Of a DNA stretch of 64,000 bases, positions 31,101-40,700 are shown piece by piece. The notes below the pieces were generated by a model. That model was given only the letters and a program-made list of their open reading frames with translations. It made no database searches and was not told where the DNA came from. This stretch comes from Heloderma charlesbogerti (Eukaryota; Chordata; Lepidosauria; Squamata; Helodermatidae): positions 372,001 to 436,000 of the forward strand of contig JANEZZ010002199.1 of assembly GCA_026122225.1 (NCBI GenBank), read 5' to 3'. Position numbers and translations under genes: made by a program. Position 1 is the first letter of the stretch. Every line of letters begins with the position of its first letter.

Positions 31101-31440
31101 GACACCCAGCTCTGTCTCTCCTTTTCATCCATTCCAGGTGAAGCAGTGGCTGTTCTGAATCAGTGCCTGGGCACGCCGATGGACTGGATGAGGGCCAATA
31201 GACTCAATCCCGACAAGATGGAGGTACTTTTAGTGGGTGATTCTTCTGCCCGGATGAGTGAACCTGTTCTGGAGGGGGTTGCATTCCCCCTAAAGGATGA
31301 GGTTCATAGTTGGGGTTTTGGGGGTGCTTTTGGATCCAGAATGGTCAGGCTGCCAGTCCATTTCCAGGCCTCTGGGCCCGTCGGCTAGCCCAAAAGATCA
31401 TATGGTGGCTGCAGATCAGGACTCTGACTTGTTCTCATGG
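28120..31440 (+). mobile_element. L2 LINE interrupted by a CR1 insertion
   Basis: The left piece (28120-28375: LNNYRLVLRSPFL-like, TCTAGATCCATTTCAATCAG) and right piece (about 30805-31440) join across the CR1. The right piece encodes ADDTQLCLSF, LNQCLGTPMDWMRANRLNPDK and EVLLVGDSS, typical L2 reverse transcriptase, in a broken frame. The order of insertion is L2 first, then CR1. About 28376-28650 is an extra unassigned stretch. Confidence 0.8.
28660..30657 (+). mobile_element. CR1 LINE ORF2 remnant with 3' tail
   Basis: Frames at 28672-29112, 29230-29499 and 29637-30575 give endonuclease-linker and reverse-transcriptase pieces: WRRAYVVPMFKKG, SYRPVSLTSIPGK, LQGSVLGPVLFNIFLNDL, FVDDTKLGG, CVQFWAPHF and FRLNIRKNF. 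The usual catalytic (F/Y)ADD appears as FVDD. An in-frame stop at about 29110, a frame change near 29500 and another stop near 29600 make it dead. It ends CTGTTCTATGATTCTATG, the CR1 3' repeat. The 5' end is truncated. Confidence 0.92.
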
Positions 31441-32641
31441 TGCCTGCCAACCTGCCAATACATATAACATGTAAATAAGTAGAACCATTGGTAACGGCGA
31501 ACAGGATTAGGTTTTGAAGCCACAGTTGTGTCTCTTGCTTAGAAAAAGTTTAACTGTTTCATTTTTTGTATATTATGTTGATAAATTACTAGCTATCATG
31601 GGAGTTGCTTGTGACAGAAAGCAGAGTAAGAAGTAGTGTAAACAAATAAATGAAGAAGCATCTAGGCTACAGATGCAGAGGGGCTTAACCAGCTCTGACT
31701 CCACATTAGCATAGGAAACACTTCCTGGCTTTCACATAGCAGGCTCCAGGAGTCAGTGTAACACTGCCTTTTCTCGGAAATAAGTCCTGAACGAAGAAAC
31801 ATCCCTTTCCCCCTTGGGACAGCAGATGGAACTGTTGTCCCACTTTTACGGAGGGACAATGAGGGACAATGAGGCGAGGGAGAAAGGAGAACTAGAAATG
31901 TCACCAATTAAAGGTAAAGTTGAGTTAAAAGGGAGGAGGAGTCGGAGTCTGGTTGTTCCTTGATTTTGCCGAGGTTTGAAAACTTTGCATTATTAATGCA
32001 TCAGGGCTGGCTGCAGGTTTGAAGGGAGGGGGCTGAGGCAAGTCCCCCTAAATGGGCCCACCACCTCTTTGCTGCTGTCGCCGCTGCCCATCTGCTCAGC
32101 CGTTGGTCCCAATCCACCCCACCGCCCAGAGGGAGAAAGCAAAGTGAGTCGCTTGCTTCAGTGACTGTCACATACTTAGAGTGACAGGAAGCTGGAGGGA
32201 CAGCCGGCCAGGAAGCCCCCGGATGGGATGTGGGCCTTGGCAATTGCCCAGCAATGCCGCTTGCTGGTGCCTGTCCTGCTTAGTTTGGTCTTCGTTTTGT
32301 TAATATTAAACACCAATAACGTAGCAGACTTGTTATGGAGAGGCATATGACTGTAAAAACAGGAGGAACACGATTCTCTCTCTTCCCTGCTGTGGTACAA
32401 CTGAATAGAATTAAACTGGCCAATCCATTCTCATTCAGCACTTTCACTCCGGAGTCTCCTTTTCGCATTCCTCTGTTGGCAACAGGCAACTTTCCTCAGC
32501 AGCAGAGCAGCCTGGGAGATTGGAATGTTCCTCTGCCAGTTTCTGAAGGTGGCCATTTCGGATGTCAGGTTTGGGTGGCCATTTGTTTTATTTTTGCATA
32601 GAGACTGATCTGGCAGTTCTATGTAGACAGAAGTTAGGCAT
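31441..32641. other. Intergenic stretch with dispersed repeat
   Basis: 31670-31990 resembles the repeat family at 12930-13470 and 61215-61620 (TTGATTTTGCCGAGGTTTGA). The rest is unrecognised. A small (AAATGAGG) imperfect duplication lies at 31855-31875. Confidence 0.4.
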
Positions 32642-32645
32642 TATT

Positions 32646-33091
32646 GTTATAGAAATTTCAGTTGTAGTATGTCTGTTATCCCATGATTTTATAAGCTAGG
32701 CTATGTCTGTTTTACCTCAGTGTGAGACTGCCATGCTAAACAAAGACACAGCACCTTATCAGAGACTCAGGAATGCCAAGAATGTGTTTACTAGAGTACA
32801 AGGCTACCTCTCTGCGCATGCCTAGATATGTCAAAGGTGCTGCCTGTCTTCTGTTTCCCTCTCAGCTAGACAAAGAGATTAGTACAGTGCAAGTGTAAGA
32901 CAGCCCCAAAGGTCTTGCCTATATAAACTTTTGAATCACATCACTTGATTGTAACCTTTGTTGGAGCGTTAGCCCCAAGGGTTGCCTTATTCTGCAGAAT
33001 AAAATCGTGTTGGACCAGATCTCTGCCTCCTCTCGTTCTTGGTAAACGAATTGGAAAGTCTACCAGGGAAAAGAACACAATTTTTGTAACA
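32646..33091 (+). mobile_element. Solo LTR of an endogenous retrovirus-like element
   Basis: The 446-bp unit begins TGTTATAGAAATT and ends AATTTTTGTAACA, matching inverted ends of the TG...CA type. A 4-bp duplication TTAT lies at 32642-32645 and 33092-33095. Inside are a TATA-like CTATATAAAC near 32920 and AATAAA at 32998-33003, so U3, R and U5 can be roughly placed. No internal retroviral region is present, so this is a solo LTR left by recombination. A 4-bp duplication fits gammaretrovirus-like elements, but the class is not proven. Confidence 0.78.
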
Positions 33092-33300
33092 TTATGAGCA
33101 CTAGGTGATGACTTCGTGAGCTGGGCAGGTAAATGAGCCTCTCATAAGATGGCTGACATTATCAGATCCATCCCAGAATCAGCTGAATGGGTCTGGGGAC
33201 AGGGAGGGTGACTGGATTTCCTGCCAGGCCTAGTCCCTGAGCTTGTGCCTCTACTGGGCGTCCAGCTGTTGCTGCTGAGTAGACTGCCATTTTGGATTAA

Positions 33301-33744
33301 GGGCGCAATCGTATCAGGATAGTTGGCAGCCTCCGAAGTTGGAGGCAGCTGACTATCCAATGCAGGGCGGGAGGAGCGTGGAGGGGACGCTCTCCTCCGC
33401 GCTCCGGCCACCCTGCATTTGCAGCTAGACAGCCAATTTTGGCTGCCTAGCTGGGGACCTCACAGCGGGAGGTGGGGAGGCTGCACGGCAAACAAGAAGC
33501 ATCATAAGGATGCTTTGGCTGTCTCCTCCGCTCCCCGCCCCTGGCAACGCCCCCTTGTCACCCACACCATGCCGCGGTTACGAGCATGGAGACGGGGAAG
33601 AATGCTGCTGCCTATGAGGCGGCGCAGGAGGGGGCGGGGAGCGCGGTTTCTGGGAACCGAGCTCAGAGCCGTGACTTGGTTCCCAGAACCTGAAAAATCC
33701 TACGGCCAGCTAGACGCTGTCTAGCTGTCCACAGGATTGCTCTC
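33301..33744. mobile_element. MITE family B copy with TAA duplication
   Basis: The ends GGGCGCAATCGTATC and CACAGGATTGCTCTC are inverted. TAA is present at 33298-33300 and 33745-33747. The 444-bp element is GC-rich inside and codes for nothing evident. A 3-bp TWA duplication fits PIF/Harbinger. Confidence 0.82.
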
Positions 33745-33809
33745 TAAGAGGTTAAACATTGAACAGACACACATGCATTCTTACATATAGCACACACATA
33801 TATAACACC

Positions 33810-33940
33810 CTTTCTCTCTCTTTCTCTCTCACTCACACACACACACACACACACACACAGACAACCTGCACAGCAACTGGGCTTGAAAAAAAGCCTCCTA
33901 CTGGAGCCAACGGGAGGCTTTTTTCCAAGCCCAGTTGCTG
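33810..33940. repeat. (CT)n(CA)n tract followed by a 28-bp-stem hairpin
   Basis: The CT/CA tract ends at about 33860. At 33871-33940 the arm CAGCAACTGGGCTTG-A(7)-GCCTCC faces its reverse complement across a loop of about 14 bases, with one mismatch in 28. Confidence 0.85.
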
Positions 33941-34111
33941 TGGGGTGGGGTGATCTTTGTTGACATAACAGCCCACAGGGAAGTGAGGGTTCATATTCCC
34001 TTCCCAAGCTGCAGTGTCCACAAAGCTTGCACCGCACCCCCACCCCCATACTCCCACCAGAGCTTTTTAAAGAAGTACCGTGGAGGAGGCCGGATCCAAC
34101 AGCTTGGTTGT

Positions 34112-34195
34112 TCCCCATGGATGAGCTAAAGAACCCATAAACCACTGTGAGTAGGGAATGACAAGCACACAGTAAATGCCTCATGTAGAAAAGTC
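34112..34195 (-). mobile_element. MITE family A end fragment
   Basis: On the minus strand it reads GGACTTTTCTACATGAGGC, ATTTACTGTGTGCTTGTCAT and TCCCTACTCACAGTGG. This is the left end of family A, with the rest missing. Confidence 0.7.
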
Positions 34196-34498
34196 CTTAC
34201 TATCACTGCTAGCATCAAACATCAAGATAATTGTATAGCTGCATTTGGTGCATTATTGTCTGACATGGGAAGAAGAAGAAGAAGGAAGCTCAATTAATTT
34301 ACAACTTCTGTAATGTTATTCCACCAGCTGTTGAGGGAGTGAAACATGATCGATTTTGCCCAAAGGAACAAAGGAAGTTTCGTTTCGCTACTGTCACTTA
34401 GCAGTTCATTTAACGCCAACTGTGTGCCACGCGCTGCACAGCGGAGCGGCTCCTCAAACAAACAGATGATTTTATCACCCGGTGTAAAATTTACTTTC

Positions 34499-34604
34499 AG
34501 TTTCCACTTCGCATCAAGGCTGATCCGAGATCTACCTAGCAACTGCCGCCGCGACAACCGGCGCTCCTTTTCCTTATTGGTTTACTATTTTTCCAGTAGC
34601 CAAT
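34499..34604 (+). promoter_or_regulatory. Gene 2 promoter: ISRE-like, X box, Y box, CCAAT
   Basis: Upstream of the gene 2 start lie, in order, AGTTTCCACTTC at 34499-34510 (one or two mismatches from an interferon-stimulated response element), CCTAGCAACTG at 34535-34545 (an excellent X1 box, bound by the RFX complex), ATTGG at 34576-34580 (Y box, NF-Y) and a second CCAAT at 34600-34604. This order, ISRE then X then Y within about 210 bp of the ATG, is that of MHC class I promoters. It implies NLRC5/RFX and interferon control. I see no clear kappa-B site, S box or TATA box. Confidence 0.75.
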
Positions 34605-34708
34605 CCTGGCTCCGGGCTCTCTCGGCCGAGGCGGAGAGAGTTCCGAGGCTACGGCAGGGTAAATTGATGGGGACTCCGGCGGGAGGGAGCGTCCGGCCCC
34701 GGGTCGCC

Positions 34709-34778
34709 ATGGGGCTGCGTGCGCGGCGCCTCCTGCTCCTGGGAACGGCAGCTGCCTTCCTGCTGGGGGGCTGCTCCG
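34709..34778 (+). CDS. Gene 2 exon 1: signal peptide
   Basis: The ATG at 34709 sits in an ideal initiation context (GTCGCCATGG). The 70-bp exon encodes MGLRARRLLLLG then a hydrophobic Ala/Phe/Leu core and GGCS, a typical cleavable leader. It ends before GTGAGTTC in phase 1, as class I leader exons do. The class I promoter motifs lie 105-210 bp upstream. Confidence 0.85.
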
Positions 34779-37700
34779 GTGAGTTCAGGGGAGGAGGCTA
34801 AATCCTCCCATGTGCTGAGGAAGGAGGGCAGGATTTGAACCCAGCTGGGGGTGGGTGGGGTCTCTGTGGACTTAGCATGCAAAAGGGAGGCTGCGGCGGG
34901 GGGGGGGGGCGGTGTTCCACGCTATCGGCTCCGCTGTGTTTGCAGCTTTGCTGCAATGTTTCCCCAGTCGCATCTTCTCCTTTTCCTGTTTCCACAGCCC
35001 TTGAAGTCCCGGCTTATCATCGCTGCAGCCGGGGGCTCTGTGCTGTTTCCACTGAGCTCTAATCGAATTGTTGTCTTCATGGCTGGGGGGAGTCTGGTTT
35101 GGGTCTGATTACGTCATCAGCGTTCCCGCCTCCTCCTCTTGTCGATTCCCCCTCCCTCGCCCACTTGTGCTCTGCTCCAGTTAGTGGCTGCCTCCCCCCC
35201 CCCGTGCTGTTGTTGCTCTCCCCCCTTATTCTGGCTTCCCAACGACCCTGCAAGGTGGGCTCAGAGAAGAGATAGTGGCTGGCTTTCTCCCCCCCCCCCC
35301 AGTGCTGTTGTTCTTCCCCCTTATTCCGGCTTCCCAATGACCCTGCAAGGTGGGCTAGGAGCAGAGATAGTGGCTGGCTGGCTTCCCAATTGAAGGCGCT
35401 TTTAATACCCATTGAAATCCTAACTGTCAAACCTTTCTCCTGCATGGCTGAGAAGGGAGACCCCAAGTAAATGCATTGAAGAGGATGCACTCTTATGCAT
35501 GCCTACTCAGAAGCAAGCCGCACAGATTTCAATAGGATTTACTCCTGGGAAAGGAAAGCTATACAGCCAATGAGTTTACTCAGAAGTAACACCCCTAGCA
35601 CATGCCCACACAAAGTGGGACAAAGCGCTACAGGGGAAATACACAGGGAGAAAATGGCGAAGAGAGCCAGTGGGTGATAAGCTCGTTGTACATCTCTTCA
35701 TCTCTGCTGCCTCCCCCCCCCCACTCCAGCGCACTTTCACGAAGGAGCACAAAGTTGGGTGCAACACCTGTTGCCCCATTACACCCTTTCTTCCCTAAAG
35801 CAGGGATGCGACTTAATGACTCTCCATCTCTCAGTGAAGCCGCCTGAATGGCTTAAGGACTCTCCGTGAAGTGGTCTTTCTCCTGATTTCCCTGCCACCA
35901 CCTTGACTGGGAACGCCATATGGATACCCGGGGTGGGTGGACACTGCACTGGTATGCCAGTGATGCATATGTGTGCATCTCTTAATCTCTGCCTGACTGC
36001 TCCCTCCAGTATCATCTAGGGATGGCGGAGAATTCCGCCATGGACTCCAGTGAGGCCAGATTCTAAAGAATCCGGCCCCCCTGAGTCCGTGGCGGAACGG
36101 ACTGCTCCCCCCTGCCACCGCGCGAAGTGCCCGCGGACCAGATCCTACTTGCCTCTGGCGGGTCCGTATCTGGCTGCTGCTTCCTGCCGCTCCGCTGTGC
36201 GGCTGCAAATGGCGTCCCCTACGCAGGACGCCATTTGCGTTGCTGCTTTAGCCGTGATAGGCTACGTAAACATTTACGTAGCCTATCACAGCTAAAGCAG
36301 GGATGCAAATGGTGTAGGGGACGCCATTTGCGTCCCTGCCAGGCCGTGATAGGCTATGTAAGTATTTACGTAGCCTATCACAGCAAAGAGCAGGGACGCA
36401 AATGGCGGCCGCTATGCCATTTGCGTCCCCGCTTTTGCTGTGATAGGCTACGTAAATACTTACGTAGCCTATCACGGCCTGGCAGGGAGGCAAATGGTGG
36501 CCAGCATAGCGGCTGCCATGTGCGGCTGCAGCCCGGCAGTGGCTGGAACAGAAGTCCGGCTGCGGCCGGCCTTGGCCACCGGCTCTGCGGCCTTGCCGCG
36601 GAGCAGAGCCTGCTGGGGAGGAGTCCGGGGGGGGAGGGGCGGATCACCTCCCCCCCCCCACGGACTCCAGCGCACTGGATCGGATTGCCTCTCCCCTCCT
36701 GCAGACTCCAGCGGACGGAGGTAAGTGGGGTTTTGTACACCTCTAGTATCATCACCCCCTCTCCCTCACATGCAGCTGCTTCCAGTGAGGACAGGGGCAG
36801 GTGAGCGACACACCCAGGTGAGCGCACATGTCCCAGAATCAGGACTATGATACCGAACCCAGTGCAGTTGTGGAAACAGCTCAGTAATGGAACCGAAGTA
36901 AGCAGGAAAAGTCAGACTATAACCGGTGTCAGAAGAAGCGGTTTTTCCACAATAAATGCAGGGCTAGTGCTGAATGGCCACGATGTCATGGAAACACAGA
37001 GACCTCACTGCACAGCCAGGTTGGAGTAAATCGAGGGTGGAAACACAGCCCTGGCTGGCAGAAAAGCCAAGCTGGAATTGGGGTGCTGAATGCAAGGGGG
37101 GATGGGACTTTTTCTTTTCCTGGGGTCCCCTGTGTGCTTGGATAAGCCCCCTCCCACCCACGCAGTGCTTTACTCAGATGTACCTTCTGCTTTCAGACTT
37201 TTGTGCTGCTGCCAGTAAACAGGTACGAAATTGCTTGGATCTGTACAGCACATTGCACACCACTCTGTGCATTTCAAGTACGTCTAGTAGCAATAATGAG
37301 GGGAGGGGGGAGAAAACAAGAGGCAAAACGGGCTCCTTGCTTGGAAGTTTGGAGCCCCCCGCCCCAAATCCCCTTGAATGTTTCCCCTCCATTATCAAGG
37401 AATCGTTGATGTTGGAGTTGGAAGGGAACTTGGAGATCATCTGTTTGTTTATTTTAGTTAGGGTGCAATCCTGTGGGGAAGACTGTACGCCTCCGAACTC
37501 GAGGCTTACGGACATCCAATGCAGAGCGTCCACTGCAGAGCGGGAGGAGTGGCGGAGGCGATCTTTGCCTCCGTGCTCCCTTTGCTCTGTGTTTTAGCTA
37601 GACAAGCGTTTTCATAGGTCTAGCTGAGGGGTCAGGGAGCGGGAGGGAAGGAGGCTGAGGAGGCGTCTGGGTATGTCGTAAGCTGGCCTCCCCAGTCTCC

Positions 37701-40700
37701 TCCCCTCCCCGCCCATGGGACCACCCCCTTTACCTTACCACCAAGGTCGCCTTTGTGATCTCAGAGAGGCAGCAGGCATGGTTCTTTCGCCAGCCGCGGG
37801 GGTCAGAGGTCAGAGCACTGTATCCAACCTCGGATCCAGAAATCCAAACTATCCTATGGCCCCCCAGACTCTGTCTAGGGGGCATAGGATTGCTGTCTTA
37901 CAGCATGCATAGCATACCCTGCCCTTTAGCCAAAACGGCTGCCAGAGTGACTTACAAAGTTCAGTAGCATAACAGTCTACATTTAAGATGTGACACAGAA
38001 GGAATAATAAGAGAGAAGGATGAAAGGAGGCTATATATAATGGAAAATTGTTTTTATTTGAAGGGGTGGGGATGGTGACCGTTTAGTTCCTCTTCCCCTC
38101 CTGATCACAGGGAAGCTCTCAATGGCCTCTGTGAGGGGAGGAAAGGCCCAGTTCCTGCTTTGTGAAGCAGCAGCAGGGCGATGGTGAAAGTTCCTGTCGC
38201 AGGCTTCTGCTAGTCCGGAAAGCCCCAAGCCTTTTGGGTCAGTGGGCAGATTTGGAATGTTGAGCGAGTGTTGTGGGTGCTCTCACAAAATGGCTGCCAT
38301 TGGGGGGATTGCCCACTGATAGAATGGCTGCCATGTGGGCGGGGAGGATTGCCCAATCATAAAACGGCTGCCATGGGGGCGGGGGAGATTGCTCATTGAT
38401 AGAATGGCTGCCATGGGGGGAGGGATTGCCCATTCATAAAATGGCCACCATGGTGGGCCTGGCTGGTCCCAAAACACTCATTTCCCAGAAGGTGCCCACA
38501 CACACCAAGTTGGAGACCACAGTTCTAGTCCTGCTGAGTGTAGGATCCTGCGACGACAGCATCCCTGACAGAGGGCCCTCGAGCGTCAGATTAAACCCCC
38601 CCAGCAAAAGAGAACCCTCTGCTGCCAGACGCAGCTTGTTCCTGGGTGGATTCGTGTTCTCCCCATGCATCCCCTGACCAAAGAGATTAGGCTCTGGGCC
38701 TGAGTTCTGGGGCTGGGCATGGATGGTTCTTTCAAGGAATATTCCCCGCTGGCACCACACCCCCGTATCTGGGTCAGCTCTGTAGTTGGCCACACTGGAA
38801 GTAGGCCAGCATTACTTCTGTCAGATTTGTATAGTAAACAAAGACATAATGCAGTGGATGCTTGAACTTTGTGCTTTACTCAAATACTGAGTTTCCTGGG
38901 CAAGGCTGGCGTTACTTCTCGGTTCCCTTCTTCAGCACTGGGCTGCATAAACAGCCCAAATAAGGGAATGAAGCTCTCACGCACCTCTCCTCCCCCACAA
39001 TATGTTTTGGGGGCCGCCCAAATATACAGCCCTCATGAGCAAGAGATTATCCATGTTTATCCATATCTGGGCACTTTGCACCCCTAAATGGTTGAGAAGG
39101 TCTGCACACTGTTATTAACTGTGCAGCTATTTTGTACGGAGACCAGGTTATTTCTTTGTCTTTGTCAAATCGTAATAAAAAGAAAGACAGGGGAAATATT
39201 CTCCAGAGAGGATCAAATATGGTGGATTGAGGACTCTTGCTTTTTCTGAGGGTGCTTCCAGACAAGGGATACAGCCCTGGGTTAAGGAGAGAAAGGCAGA
39301 GTAGCTGCATGGTGTCTTTGGACTGAAGTTATCCATCTGAAAGCACACTGAAAATTTAAAACACACATACCATGATGAAAACCCTATTTTAAAAACAGTG
39401 AGCAATTCAAATGGAATTATTATTATATTACATTTATATTTATTTTATTTTTTATTCTTTATTGCATTTATGCTGTAAAGAACAATATTGTTTAGGAACC
39501 TGGAATGTCAGATCAATGAATCAAGGTAAGTTGGAGGTGGTCAAACATGAGATGGCAAGATTGAACATCGACATCTTGGGAATCAGCGAACTAAAATGGA
39601 CAGGCATGGGCGAATTTAATTCAGGTGACCATCATATCTACTATTGTGGGCAAGAATCCCTTAGAAGAAATGGAGTAGCACTCATAGTCAACAAAAGGGT
39701 GGGAAAAGCAGTACTGGGGTACAATCTTAAAAATGATAGAATGATCTCAGTACGAATCCAAGGCAAACCATTCAACATCACAGTAATTCAAGTCTATGCC
39801 CCAACCACTGAGGCAGAAGAAGCTGAGGTTGATCGGTTCTATGAAGACCTACAACACCTTCTAGAACTAACACCAAAAAAAGATGTCCTCTTCATCATAG
39901 GGGATTGGAATGCTAAAGTAGGAAGTCGAGAAATCACCGGGATAACAGGCAGGCATGGCCTTGGTGTACAAAATGAAGCAGGACAAAAGCTAATAGAGTT
40001 TTGCCAAGAGAACATGCTGATCATAGCAAACACTCTTTTCCAACAGCACAAGAGGCGACTCTACACATGGATGTCACCAGATGGTCAATATCGAAATCAG
40101 ATTGATTATGTCCTTTGCAGCCAAAGATGGAGAAGCTCCATACAGTCAGTAAAAACAAGACCTGGAGCTGACTGTGGCTCAGATCATGAGCTGCTTCTTG
40201 CAAAATTTCGGCTTAAATTGAAGAACGTCGGGAAAACCACTAAACCGTTCAGGTATGACCTAAATCATATCCCTGATGAATATACAGTGGAGGTGAGGAA
40301 TAGATTTCAGGGATTAGACCTGATAGACAGAGTGCCTGAGGAACTATGGACGGAGGTCCGTAACATTGTTCAGGAGGCAGCAACTCAATCCGTCCCAAAG
40401 AAAAAGAAATGCAAGAAAGCCAAGTGGCTGTCTGAGGAGGCTTTACAAGTAGCTCATGAAAGAAGGGAAGCGAAAAGCAAGGGAGAAAGGGGACGATATA
40501 CCCAACTGAATGCAGAGTTCCAGAGAATAGCAAGGAGAGACAAGAAGGCCTTCTTAAATGAACAATGCAAAGAAATCGAAGAAAACAACAGAATGGGAAA
40601 GACTAGAGATCTCTTCAAGAATATTGGAGATCTCAAGGGAACGTTTTGTGCAAAGACGGGCATGATAAAGGACAAAGAAGGCAGGGACCTAACAGAAGCA

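Noticed and set aside
36246..36478. CRISPR-like array of spaced repeats
   Set aside because: The repeats are palindromes inside a hAT MITE in vertebrate DNA, and the spacers are related to each other.
39411..39478. First ATG of the long BovB frame as the native start
   Set aside because: These codons come from the AT-rich tail of a flanking SINE; BovB sequence starts only after them.
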